A DNA stretch of 64,000 nucleotides from an uncultured Bacteroides sp. GTDB taxonomy: Bacteria; Bacteroidota; Bacteroidia; Bacteroidales; Bacteroidaceae. The notes below the pieces were generated by a model, which had not been told where the DNA came from, made no database searches, and saw only the letters and a program-made list of their open reading frames with translations. Each line of letters starts with the position of its first letter. Within the stretch, counting starts at the first letter, position 1. Of this stretch, positions 54,360 through 63,880 are shown piece after piece. The DNA is taken from assembly GCA_900553185.1 (NCBI GenBank), contig USCT01000001.1:1-64000 (forward strand). The letters run 5' to 3'. The translations under genes were made by a program, and so were the position numbers.

Positions 54360-57300
54360 TTAATAATCTCTCTGTACTTCAGCAATTTTCTGTTGCAGTT
54401 TCTTCATCTGCTCTTCGGCCAGTACACGCTTGTATTCAATTGGGGTTACCTGGATGAATTCATCGACGTAACGATTCCAGTTGTCGAGCATGGTTCGTGC
54501 CAGTTGTGAGCCGGTATACAGGTAGTGCTGACGAATGAGTTCGTGCAGTTCTTTCCGCGCCGTACTGTCTTCCAGCAACGAAAGTTCTACCATTTCCATG
54601 TTACAGAAATAATCGAAGTTATGGTTCTTGTCCCACACGTAAGCTACGCCGCCACTCATACCGGCTGCAAAGTTACGTCCGGTTTCTCCCAGTACGACTA
54701 CCCGGCCGCCGGTCATGTATTCGCAGCAGTGGTCGCCTACGCCTTCCACTACAGCAATGGCTCCGGAGTTACGTACGGCGAAACGTTCGCCTACCCGGCC
54801 GTTGATGTAGACTTCTCCGCTTGTAGCTCCATACAGCAACGTGTTGCCGGCGATGGTATTCTTTTCGGCGTCGAAGTTTGAACGTACAGGCGGTTGTACA
54901 GAGATATGTCCGCCGCTCAGGCCTTTTCCGAGGTAGTCGTTAGCTTCACCTTCCAGTTTGAAACTGATACCATGAGCCAGGAAGGCGCCGAAACTTTGTC
55001 CGGCAGATCCCTTGAACTTCACGTTGATGGTTTGCTCGGGCAATCCTGCGTTACCGTATTTAGTGGCTACGGCTCCTGAAAGCATGGCTCCTACCGAACG
55101 GTCGGTATTGGCAATGGCATATTCCAGTGATACTTCTTTGCCACTTTCCAATGCTTCCTGGCAGGCGGCAATCATTGCTACATCCTTTACCTTGTCTATT
55201 TCGTGTATCTGGTCGGTTACGTTATGTATGGCGGCCTTGTTGTCTATCTTGTGAAGCATGTGGCTGAAATCGAGCAAAGAAGCTTTGCTGCCCGGTTGCT
55301 GAGGCTTCAGTTCGATCAGATCGGTACGTCCTACGATGTCTTCCAGGCGGGTGAATCCCATTTCGGCCAGGTATTCACGGACTTCCTGAGCCAAGAACTG
55401 GAAGTAGTTTACTACGTACTGATAGTGTCCGCGGAAATGTTCGCGTAACTGAGGATCCTGAGTTGCGACTCCTACCGGACAGGTATTGGTATGACACTTA
55501 CGCATCATGACGCATCCCAGTACGATCAGGACTGTTGTACCGAATCCGAATTCTTCGGCTCCCAGCAAAGCCATGCTGATGATGTCATGTCCGGTCTTGA
55601 TCTGTCCGTCGGTCTGCAGACGTACTTGTCCACGCAGTCCGTTCAGTACCAGTGTCTGTTGTGTCTCACTCAAACCGATTTCCGGAGAGATACCGGCATA
55701 TCGCATGGAGGAAGCCGGAGAGGCTCCTGTACCTCCTTCGGCACCGGAGATGACAATCAGGTCGGCTTTTGCCTTGGCTACACCGGCGGCGATGGTTCCT
55801 ACACCGCTTTCGGCTACCAGCTTCACGCTGATTTTAGCTTTCGGGTTTACGTTCTTTAAATCGAAGATCAATTGTGCGAGGTCTTCGATGGAGTAAATAT
55901 CGTGATGAGGCGGTGGCGAAATCAGTGAGATACCCGGAATAGAGTGGCGGGTCTTGGCAATGATTTCGTTTACTTTGAATCCCGGAAGCTGTCCTCCTTC
56001 TCCCGGTTTAGCGCCCTGAGCTACTTTAATCTGGATTTCTTCCGCATTGACCAGATACTCGGTGGTTACACCGAAACGTCCGGAAGCAATCTGCTTGGTC
56101 TTGCTTGAAAGGGAGATACCATCAAATGTTTCGTGGAAACGGTCGGAGTCTTCTCCACCTTCTCCGGTATTGCTACGGGTTCCCAGTTTGTTCATGGCCA
56201 GGGCAAGAGCTTCATGAGCTTCCTTGCTGATGGCTCCGAATGACATGGCGCCTGTAACGAAATGTTTTACGATGTTTTCTACGGGTTCTACCTGATCCAA
56301 TGGGATCGGATTTCGTTTGAACCGGAAGAAATCACGCAGGAAAATGGGTGATTCCTTGTCGTCTACCAGGTGAGTGAATTCCTTGAACTTCTTATAGCTT
56401 CCCAGTCGTGTAGCGAGTTGCAGAGTCGCTATGGTTTCCGGATTCCAGGCGTGTTTCTCGCCATCCTTCCGGTAAGAGAACTGGCCGATATTCGGTAACA
56501 GATCGGGTACTTCTTTCGGAACGAATCCGGCATCGTGGAAAGCAATGTAGTCTTTGGCAATCTCTTCCAGGCGAATACCTCCGATGGAAGAAGTGCTTGT
56601 TCCGAAGTAAGCGCTCAGCAGTTCTTCGCTCAAACCGACGGCTTCGAAGATTTTTGCTCCTCGATAAGAACGTATGGTGCTGATACCCATCTTACTCATA
56701 ATCTTATACAGTCCCTTGCAGATGGCCTTGATGTAATTCTTTTCGGCTGTTTCGTAGTTCATCTGGATGTCGCCTTTGGCTACCAGATCGTCCAGAATGG
56801 AGAAGGCCATGTATGGACAGATGGCACTGGCTCCATATCCCAGCAGAAGAGCGGCATGCATTACCTCGCGGATTTCACCGCTTTCTACAATCAGGGCAGT
56901 CTGTACACGTTTCTGTACCGAGATCAGGTGATGATGAACAGCGCTTACAGCCAGCAGGGAAGGTATAGCTGCATATTTGGCATCCACTCCTCTGTCTGAA
57001 AGAATGATATAGTTTACTCCGTCGTTTACAGATTCTTCGGCTTTCTTGCACAGCTGTGTCAGTGCTTCCTGCAAACCGGCTTTACCGCGGCTTACTTCGA
57101 ACAGCATCGGAAGCTTGACTGTATTGAATCCCTTGTAACGGATGTTGCATAGAATATCCAGTTGCGTATTATTCAGTACCGGATGAGGCAGGCGTACCAT
57201 CTTGCAATGGCTCTCGCTCGGAACCAGAATGTTCATGCCTACGGCTCCGATGTATTCGGTCAGCGACATAACCAGCTCTTCACGGATCGGGTCAATAGCC

Positions 57301-58883
57301 GGATTGGTAACTTGTGCAAACTGCTGACGGAAATAGTTGAACAGCAACTGGGGCTCATTCGATAATACGGCCAGCGGTGTATCATTTCCCATAGAGGCAG
57401 TTGGCTCAGCTCCGTTGTTACACATTGGTGTGATGGTACGTTCGATGTCTTCGCGTGTAAATCCGAAGGTACGAAGCATGCGGTCATGATTATCTACCCG
57501 GTTCTTTACTTTACGTCCGCTACGCAGGGTATCCAGTTCAATTCGGTTGGTAGAAAGCCACTGGCGATACGGTCTGGCTGCTGCCAGTTGTTCCTTTAAT
57601 TCTCCGTCGTAATAGATTTTTCCTTCCTGGGTGTCGACCAGCAGAATCTTTCCCGGTTGCAGACGGCCTTTTTCTTTGATGTCACCCGGTTCGAAATTGA
57701 TGACACCGGCTTCGCTGGCTACTACCATGATGTCGTTCTTGGTAATCAGGTATCGTGCCGGGCGCAATCCGTTACGGTCGAGCATACCTCCGGCATATCG
57801 TCCGTCGCTGAACAGCAGGGCCGCAGGTCCGTCCCACGGTTCCATCAGGATAGAATGGTATTCGTAGAAGGCTTTCAGGTCTTCGCTGATCGGGTTTTTA
57901 TCGTTGAATGATTCGGGTACCAGCATGGCCATGGCATGTGGCAGGCTTAATCCCGACATGACGAAAAATTCCAAGACGTTGTCGAGTGAAGCACTGTCAC
58001 TCATGTTTGGCTGGATAATCGGACGGATGTCTTTTACATTTCCCAGTTCGGGCGTAGAAAGTACGCTTTCGCGGGCTTCCATCCATGCACGGTTTCCACG
58101 GATGGTATTGATTTCTCCGTTGTGTGCCAGAAGACGGAACGGTTGCGCCAGACTCCAGGTAGGGAAGGTGTTGGTACTGAAACGAGAGTGTACCACGGCC
58201 AGTCCGCTGGTGAAATAGGGCTGTGTCAGGTCCGGGAAATATTCACGTACCTGTACAGACGAAAGCATACCTTTGTATACGATGTTTTTACTGGAAAGCG
58301 AAACAATGTAGAAATCTTTGTGCTGGATACGTTTTTCGATACGTTTGCGGATGATGTATAATGTACGCTCCAGATTGGCTGTATCGCTGGCTCCGGTGAT
58401 AAATATCTGTTTGATATCGGGTTCGGTTGCCCGTGCGTCTTTACCCAGAATTTCGGAATTGACCGGAACGTTCCGCAGGTGCATCAGTGTCAGTCCTTCC
58501 CGTTCTATTTCCTCGATGAGTATGCTCAGAATGTGTTTCTGTTCTTCCTCATCCTTGGGTAAGAAGATAAGTCCGGTTCCATATTTTCCCTTTTCGGGTA
58601 CCGGAATGCCTTGCAACAAAATAAATTCGTGCGGAATCTGCAGCATGATACCTGCTCCGTCGCCAGTCTTGTTATCGGCTCCTTCTGCACCACGATGCTT
58701 CATGTTCTCCAGTACCCGAAGTGCCTGGTCTACCAATTCGTGTGATTTGTTCCCGTGGATGTCTACAATCATACCGACACCACATGCGTCGTGTTCGTTT
58801 TCCGGGCTATAGAGACCTCTGGAAGTTGAACAGCTTTGTGTCGGATGAATAGACGATGGATTGATAAAAAGATTCTCTTTCAT
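54360..58883 (-). CDS. gltB: Glutamate synthase large subunit
   Basis: Transfers the amide of glutamine to 2-oxoglutarate, giving two glutamate. The 1507-residue protein has the full four-domain layout: N-terminal class II amidotransferase with nucleophile Cys34 (HDACGVGM) after a short propeptide, central domain, FMN-binding barrel (with EGGEDSDR and SGAEGGTGASP), and the C-terminal GXGXG beta-helix (GSAGQSFGAFL, GGHISVQPP). First gene of the operon gltB-gltD-asnB-dapF-dapL. Its control region holds a 21 bp palindrome just upstream of the -7 element. Confidence 0.97.
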   Translation of the reverse strand: MKENLFINPSSIHPTQSCSTSRGLYSPENEHDACGVGMIVDIHGNKSHELVDQALRVLENMKHRGAEGADNKTGDGAGIMLQIPHEFILLQGIPVPEKGKYGTGLIFLPKDEEEQKHILSILIEEIEREGLTLMHLRNVPVNSEILGKDARATEPDIKQIFITGASDTANLERTLYIIRKRIEKRIQHKDFYIVSLSSKNIVYKGMLSSVQVREYFPDLTQPYFTSGLAVVHSRFSTNTFPTWSLAQPFRLLAHNGEINTIRGNRAWMEARESVLSTPELGNVKDIRPIIQPNMSDSASLDNVLEFFVMSGLSLPHAMAMLVPESFNDKNPISEDLKAFYEYHSILMEPWDGPAALLFSDGRYAGGMLDRNGLRPARYLITKNDIMVVASEAGVINFEPGDIKEKGRLQPGKILLVDTQEGKIYYDGELKEQLAAARPYRQWLSTNRIELDTLRSGRKVKNRVDNHDRMLRTFGFTREDIERTITPMCNNGAEPTASMGNDTPLAVLSNEPQLLFNYFRQQFAQVTNPAIDPIREELVMSLTEYIGAVGMNILVPSESHCKMVRLPHPVLNNTQLDILCNIRYKGFNTVKLPMLFEVSRGKAGLQEALTQLCKKAEESVNDGVNYIILSDRGVDAKYAAIPSLLAVSAVHHHLISVQKRVQTALIVESGEIREVMHAALLLGYGASAICPYMAFSILDDLVAKGDIQMNYETAEKNYIKAICKGLYKIMSKMGISTIRSYRGAKIFEAVGLSEELLSAYFGTSTSSIGGIRLEEIAKDYIAFHDAGFVPKEVPDLLPNIGQFSYRKDGEKHAWNPETIATLQLATRLGSYKKFKEFTHLVDDKESPIFLRDFFRFKRNPIPLDQVEPVENIVKHFVTGAMSFGAISKEAHEALALAMNKLGTRSNTGEGGEDSDRFHETFDGISLSSKTKQIASGRFGVTTEYLVNAEEIQIKVAQGAKPGEGGQLPGFKVNEIIAKTRHSIPGISLISPPPHHDIYSIEDLAQLIFDLKNVNPKAKISVKLVAESGVGTIAAGVAKAKADLIVISGAEGGTGASPASSMRYAGISPEIGLSETQQTLVLNGLRGQVRLQTDGQIKTGHDIISMALLGAEEFGFGTTVLIVLGCVMMRKCHTNTCPVGVATQDPQLREHFRGHYQYVVNYFQFLAQEVREYLAEMGFTRLEDIVGRTDLIELKPQQPGSKASLLDFSHMLHKIDNKAAIHNVTDQIHEIDKVKDVAMIAACQEALESGKEVSLEYAIANTDRSVGAMLSGAVATKYGNAGLPEQTINVKFKGSAGQSFGAFLAHGISFKLEGEANDYLGKGLSGGHISVQPPVRSNFDAEKNTIAGNTLLYGATSGEVYINGRVGERFAVRNSGAIAVVEGVGDHCCEYMTGGRVVVLGETGRNFAAGMSGGVAYVWDKNHNFDYFCNMEMVELSLLEDSTARKELHELIRQHYLYTGSQLARTMLDNWNRYVDEFIQVTPIEYKRVLAEEQMKKLQQKIAEVQRDY

Positions 58884-59295
58884 TGTATTTGCTTACCTTT
58901 TTATATGTTGTGTTATTTTATTTCTATTGTCGGTTTTGCAAAAATATGAAAAACGATTCAAAATGATTCGTTGGAATACACTTTTATCATAAACATTTTT
59001 CGTTGTTTCTTTTTTATTGTTATAAATTGAATCTGTTTATCGTGTTTTATGTTTAAATTGTAAGATATGTATGCAAATATGTAACAGAATAAAACAATCG
59101 TTTGTTTTGAATTATGAATTTGTCGCTTTTTATCTCTGTTTTTGGATATAATGGTTGGTGAAAATCTATTTTAAATGATTTTTTGTAAGTACATGAGCGT
59201 TTTGAAAAATAATTCGATATGTAATGGATTATTTGCAAAGAAAAAGTAAGAAACGCAAGTCTGTAAGGAAAAACGAATGACTGATTGCGGTAATG
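58884..59295 (-). promoter_or_regulatory. gltB control region with a palindromic operator candidate
   Basis: These 412 bp hold no gene. On the minus strand TATTTTTG at 58939-58946 is the likely -7 element, about 56 bp before the gltB start. Just upstream, where the -33 element should be, lies an imperfect palindrome: AACGATTCA (58952-58960), AAA, TGATTCGTT (58964-58972), with one mismatch per arm. It is well placed for a regulator that acts at the promoter. The rest is AT-rich without visible features. Confidence 0.55.
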
Positions 59296-59327
59296 TCCGT
59301 CTGCCTGCATAAATACGGGCAGACGGA
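59296..59327 (-). terminator. Hairpin after ruvA
   Basis: Perfect 10 bp arms 59296-59305 and 59318-59327; no T-run follows, so it may be a weak or non-classical terminator. Confidence 0.5.
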
Positions 59328-59371
59328 TATCAGATTGCTATAATATATATAGGTGTATCGGATTGTTTTAT

Positions 59372-59968
59372 TCAAAGCCGTTTTAATGCCAGCTTGATGA
59401 CTTTTTCTACGGAGGCATCGGGTTCTTCTTTCAGGATGGCGGTTACAGCTTTTTGGGAAGGGGCTTGGGCAAATCCCAGCATGGTCAGTGCTGCTATGGC
59501 TTCTTCGTATACTTCGTTGTGGGTAACATTCATAGAAGGTGTGAGCATGTCGGCCGTTTCAATGCCTGTGGCTCCGATTTTGTCCTTCAAATCAACAATG
59601 ATACGCTGGGCGGTTTTCAGTCCTATGCCTTTGACTGTTTTCAGAAGCTTGTCATTGCCGCTGCTAATGACATTGCAAAGTTCTGTCGGACTGAGTGCGG
59701 AAAGAATCATGCGGGCCGTATTTCCTCCAATACCGGATACACTGATCAGCAGTAGAAACAGTTCCCGCTCCTGTCTGGTGGAAAATCCGTATAGCGTATA
59801 TGCATCTTCCCGGATGGCTTCTACGATGTACAGTTTCACCTCTTTTTTACCTTGGATGGCCGAATAGGTGTTTAGCGATACATTGATTCCGTATCCTATT
59901 CCGTGACATTCCACGATTGCCTGTGCAGGTGTGAGTTCGGCAAGTTCACCTTTTATGTATTCTATCAT
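59372..59968 (-). CDS. ruvA: Holliday junction DNA helicase subunit RuvA
   Basis: Binds Holliday junctions and loads RuvB for branch migration. The 198-residue protein starts [13 protein letters not shown] and has the three RuvA domains, with helix-hairpin-helix motifs around [16 protein letters not shown] and [21 protein letters not shown] start at 59968; an in-frame extension to 60115 overlaps the divergent dehydrogenase start region and is not conserved. ruvB and ruvC are not in the window. Confidence 0.95.
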   Translation of the reverse strand: MIEYIKGELAELTPAQAIVECHGIGYGINVSLNTYSAIQGKKEVKLYIVEAIREDAYTLYGFSTRQERELFLLLISVSGIGGNTARMILSALSPTELCNVISSGNDKLLKTVKGIGLKTAQRIIVDLKDKIGATGIETADMLTPSMNVTHNEVYEEAIAALTMLGFAQAPSQKAVTAILKEEPDASVEKVIKLALKRL

Positions 59969-60077
59969 ATAATTATCGGATGAAATATTGGTCGACAAAA
60001 TTAGCGATTCTTCTGTAACAAATGTTGTTTTTCCCGATTTTGTTGTGCGAATCTTTTTTAGACTGAGTCTAATTCCG

Positions 60078-60085
60078 TAAATTTG
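60078..60085 (+). promoter_or_regulatory. -7 element of ddh
   Basis: TAAATTTG, 57 bp before the ddh start; no well-spaced TTG. Confidence 0.4.
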
Positions 60086-60142
60086 CCCGGTCAAGAATGT
60101 TTTCTTGATTTTCAATTAAAAAAACAACAAGTTCAAAAAACT

Positions 60143-61042
60143 ATGAAAAAAATTAGAGCTGCCGTAGTGGGTTACGGAAATATCGGTAAGTTTACGTTGG
60201 AAGCGCTGGAAGCTGCTTCTGATTTTGAAGTAGCAGGTATCGTTCGTCGGAACGGTGATGCAGATAAACCTGCAGAACTGGCTAACTATCCGGTAGTGAA
60301 GGATATTAAGGAACTGAAAGACGTGGATGTGGCAATTCTGGCTACTCCGACCCGTAGTGTAGAGAAATATGCCAAGGAAATCCTGGCCTTAGGTATTAAT
60401 ACGGTGGATAGCTTCGATATCCATACGCAGATTACTTCTTTACGCCGTACACTGGATGAAACGGCAAAAGAACACAAGGCGGTATCCATTATTTCGGCAG
60501 GTTGGGATCCGGGAAGCGACTCAGTCGTTCGTACATTGCTGGAAGCCATTGCGCCGAAGGGCATTACATACACCAATTTTGGTCCGGGCCGTAGCATGGG
60601 ACACTCTGTAGCTGTACGTGCCATTGCCGGTGTAAAGGATGCTTTGTCTATGACTATTCCGGTAGGTACAGGCATTCATCGCCGCATGGTATATGTAGAG
60701 TTGGAAGAAGGAGCCGATTTCAAGACTGTGGAGGCTGCTATTAAATCCGATGCTTATTTTGTGAACGATGAAACTCATGTTATTCAGGTTCCTTGTGTAG
60801 ATGACTTGAATGATGTAGGCCATGGCGTAAATCTGGTTCGTAAAGGTGTTTCCGGAAAGACTCACAACCAGTTGTTCGAGTTTGACATGAAGATCAATAA
60901 TCCGGCCTTGACAGCACAGGTACTGGTTTGTGTGGCCCGTGCTTCTATGAAACAGCAGCCTGGTTGCTATACCATGATCGAGATTCCGGTAATCGACCTG
61001 TTGGCCGGCGACCGGGAAGAACTGATTGCTCATCTGGTATAA
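60143..61042 (+). CDS. ddh: meso-diaminopimelate D-dehydrogenase
   Basis: NADPH-dependent enzyme that makes meso-diaminopimelate from tetrahydrodipicolinate and ammonia in one step (or runs in reverse). The 299-residue protein begins with the Rossmann motif AAVVGYGNIGKFTLEAL and shows family segments SAGWDPGSDS and TNFGPGRSMGHSVA. I use ATG 60143; the in-frame ATG at 60083 gives an unconserved extension that overlaps the -7 element. It stands alone with a strong terminator. The same organism also encodes DapL and DapF, so it has two routes to this intermediate. Confidence 0.95.
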   Translation: MKKIRAAVVGYGNIGKFTLEALEAASDFEVAGIVRRNGDADKPAELANYPVVKDIKELKDVDVAILATPTRSVEKYAKEILALGINTVDSFDIHTQITSLRRTLDETAKEHKAVSIISAGWDPGSDSVVRTLLEAIAPKGITYTNFGPGRSMGHSVAVRAIAGVKDALSMTIPVGTGIHRRMVYVELEEGADFKTVEAAIKSDAYFVNDETHVIQVPCVDDLNDVGHGVNLVRKGVSGKTHNQLFEFDMKINNPALTAQVLVCVARASMKQQPGCYTMIEIPVIDLLAGDREELIAHLV

Positions 61043-61074
61043 TCTTGTTTTGATTGACCCGATACCGCATAAAG

Positions 61075-61118
61075 GCCTGTAGGAAACGATGGAATATGTT
61101 GTTTCCTGCAGGCTTTTT
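61075..61118 (+). terminator. Terminator of ddh
   Basis: Arms GCCTGTAGGAAAC (61075-61087) and GTTTCCTGCAGGC (61101-61113) pair with a single mismatch, followed by TTTTT. Confidence 0.88.
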
Positions 61119-61211
61119 ATGTGCCTGGATGTTTATTCTTAACAAATGTAAAAGGATGACTATATTTATTAAGATTTTGATTTATATTTTAATTCTTAAT
61201 GATTAAATGCC

Positions 61212-61234
61212 TATCTTGCATCATTATCTTGCAT
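61212..61234 (+). repeat. Short direct repeat before the GH2 gene
   Basis: TATCTTGCAT occurs at 61212-61221 and 61225-61234, 13 bp apart. Each copy resembles a weak -7 element (TAnnTTGC), so it may mark the promoter. Confidence 0.5.
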
Positions 61235-61297
61235 AAAGATGGGTGATTTTTTCAATTTGTTTATTAATACAGTACTTATTAATCTTATCGGAAGACT

Positions 61298-63811
61298 ATG
61301 ATGAACTATAGACTGAAAAGTTTATTCCTTGTTGCACTGGCATTCCCAATGCTGCTCAGTGCTCAGGTGCGCGTGGAGCAATTGCTGGAGAAAGGATGGA
61401 AGTTTACCCGCGAAGACCAGACCACTTTCAGCAATGAACAGTTTAATGACAGCAAGTGGCAGTCGGTAACCGTACCTCATGACTGGGCCATTTACGGACC
61501 GTTTAGTGTGAATAATGACAAGCAGCTTACTGCCATTACGCAGGACGGGCAGAAAGAGGCGATGGAACATGCCGGACGTACCGGCGGCTTGCCCTTTGTA
61601 GGTGTGGGATGGTATCGGCTGAACTTTACGGTACCTAACTATGCGAAAGGGAAAAAGTGTGTACTGCTGTTTGATGGAGCGATGAGTCATGCGCATGTCT
61701 ACATCAATGGCAAGGAGGCCGGATACTGGCCATACGGTTACAATGCGTTTGCTGTAGACGCTACTCCTTATGTTCATGCAGAAGGAACCAATACGCTGGC
61801 CGTGCGTCTGGAGAATGAAACGGAATCTTCACGCTGGTATCCGGGTGCCGGACTTTACCGGAACATTCGCCTGATTGTGACAGAAGATGCACACATCCCG
61901 GTATGGGGAACTCAGCTTACTACGCCGGTAGTAAACAAGGAATATGCACAGGCTGTACTGAAGACATCGTTGAATATTCCCGAAGGAAAATCAATGTCGG
62001 ATTACCGGATAGTGACAGATATAAAGGATCCGTCCGGTAAAACCGTTGCTACACAGACTCAGCAGGGAATCTATCATGAAGGAATCGGCAACCGTTTTGA
62101 ACAGCAGTTTGACATTAACCAACCACAATTGTGGACGCCTGATACTCCGTCACTGTATACGGCTGTTTCTAAAGTATATGAGGGTGAGACCCTGAAGGAC
62201 GAATATGAAACCCGTTTCGGTATCCGGTCTATAGAAATCATTCCGGGAAAGGGATTTTTCCTGAATGGTGAACGTGTGCAGTTTAAGGGAGTATGCAATC
62301 ATCACGACCTGGGCCCTTTGGGAGCAGCTACCAATGAAGCTGCCTTGCGCCGTCAGGTACGTATGCTGAAGGATATGGGATGTAACGCCATCCGTACTTC
62401 GCATAACATGCCGTCTACGGAGCTGGTGGATATCTGTGACGAAATGGGGATGATGGTAATGGCCGAATCGTTCGACGAATGGAAAACGGCTAAGGTAGAA
62501 AACGGTTATCACAAGAGCTTTGACGAGTGGGTAGAAAAAGACCTGGTGAATCTGATTCATCATTTCCGCAACAATCCGAGTGTGGTGATGTGGTGTATCG
62601 GCAATGAAGTCCCCGACCAGTGGAGTGGTAACCAGGGGCCCAAGCTGACCCGTATGCTACAGGATATTTGTCACCGGGAAGATCCGACTCGTCCGGTAAC
62701 CCAGGGTATGGACGCTCCGGATGCGGTAGTCAATAACAACATGGCAGCCGTATTGGATGTGCCAGGTTTTAATTATCGTCCGCACAAATACGTTGAGAAT
62801 TATACAAAACTTCCGCAGGAGATTATTCTGGGTAGTGAAACTGCTTCTACCATCAGCTCGCGTGGCGTATACAAATTCCCGGTAGTGCGTCGTTCCATGC
62901 AGAAATACGACGACCATCAGGCCTCGTCGTACGACGTAGAACACTGTGGATGGTCCAATTTACCGGAAGATGATTTTATCCAGCACGAAGATTTGCCGTA
63001 TTGCATCGGTGAGTTTGTATGGACCGGATTCGATTACCTGGGTGAACCTACTCCTTATTATTCTGACTGGCCCAGCCATTCGTCTTTGTTTGGTATTATC
63101 GACCTGGCCGGATTGCCGAAGGACCGTTATTATCTGTATCGCAGTCACTGGAACAAGCAGGCCGAGACTCTGCACATTCTTCCGCACTGGAACTGGGAAG
63201 GTCGTGAGGGAGAGGTTACTCCGATTTTTGTATACACCAATTATCCTACAGCCGAGGTATTCATCAATGGTAAAAGTCAGGGAAAACGGACCAAAGATTT
63301 GTCTGTTACTGTAGAAAACAGTGGGGATTCGTTGTCGCTGGCTACCTTCAAGCGTCAGAAGCGTTATCGCCTGATGTGGATGGATACCAAATATGAACCG
63401 GGTACCGTAAAGGTCGTGGCATACGATAAGGATGGAAAGGCGGTAGCCGAAAAAGAAATACATACAGCCGGTAAGCCTCATCACATTGAACTGGTACCGG
63501 ACCGTACCCAGCTGAAAGCCGATGGTAAAGACCTGTCATTCGTAACCGTGCGGGTAGTGGATAAGGACGGTAATCTTTGTCCGCTGGCCGATAACCAGAT
63601 TTCGTTTAAGGTGAAGGGAAAGGGTACATACCGGGCAGGTGCCAATGGCAATCCGGCATCGCTGGAGTCCTTTCAGGAACCTAAGATGAAAGTCTTTTAT
63701 GGCATGATGACGGCCATTGTACAGACTGAAGAAGAACCGGGTACCATTACGCTGGAAGCTACGGCTAAGGGATTGCAGAAAGCTACCTTGCAACTGACCT
63801 CGGAAAAATAA
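61298..63811 (+). CDS. GH2 beta-galactosidase-type glycosidase, exported
   Basis: An 837-residue enzyme with a signal peptide (about 1-22, ending LSAQ). Domain order: GH2 sugar-binding jelly roll (about 25-200), immunoglobulin-like domain (205-310), barrel (312-600), then a DUF4982-like and a further Ig-like domain. The acid/base Glu lies in WCIGNEVPDQW and the nucleophile Glu in YCIGEFVWTGFDY. Most relatives of this type are beta-galactosidases, with some beta-glucuronidases or others. It stands alone between two terminators, so no companion gene helps to narrow the substrate. Confidence 0.9.
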   Translation: MMNYRLKSLFLVALAFPMLLSAQVRVEQLLEKGWKFTREDQTTFSNEQFNDSKWQSVTVPHDWAIYGPFSVNNDKQLTAITQDGQKEAMEHAGRTGGLPFVGVGWYRLNFTVPNYAKGKKCVLLFDGAMSHAHVYINGKEAGYWPYGYNAFAVDATPYVHAEGTNTLAVRLENETESSRWYPGAGLYRNIRLIVTEDAHIPVWGTQLTTPVVNKEYAQAVLKTSLNIPEGKSMSDYRIVTDIKDPSGKTVATQTQQGIYHEGIGNRFEQQFDINQPQLWTPDTPSLYTAVSKVYEGETLKDEYETRFGIRSIEIIPGKGFFLNGERVQFKGVCNHHDLGPLGAATNEAALRRQVRMLKDMGCNAIRTSHNMPSTELVDICDEMGMMVMAESFDEWKTAKVENGYHKSFDEWVEKDLVNLIHHFRNNPSVVMWCIGNEVPDQWSGNQGPKLTRMLQDICHREDPTRPVTQGMDAPDAVVNNNMAAVLDVPGFNYRPHKYVENYTKLPQEIILGSETASTISSRGVYKFPVVRRSMQKYDDHQASSYDVEHCGWSNLPEDDFIQHEDLPYCIGEFVWTGFDYLGEPTPYYSDWPSHSSLFGIIDLAGLPKDRYYLYRSHWNKQAETLHILPHWNWEGREGEVTPIFVYTNYPTAEVFINGKSQGKRTKDLSVTVENSGDSLSLATFKRQKRYRLMWMDTKYEPGTVKVVAYDKDGKAVAEKEIHTAGKPHHIELVPDRTQLKADGKDLSFVTVRVVDKDGNLCPLADNQISFKVKGKGTYRAGANGNPASLESFQEPKMKVFYGMMTAIVQTEEEPGTITLEATAKGLQKATLQLTSEK

Positions 63812-63843
63812 TCCGTAGCTACGAGCATGTATATATGTAATGT

Positions 63844-63880
63844 ACGGGTCGGGTGGAAATTTTCATCCGACCCGTTTTTT
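63844..63880 (+). terminator. Terminator of the GH2 gene
   Basis: Arms 63844-63855 and 63864-63875 pair over 12 bp with one G-T wobble, followed by a run of T. The last 120 bp of the window show no further gene. Confidence 0.85.
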
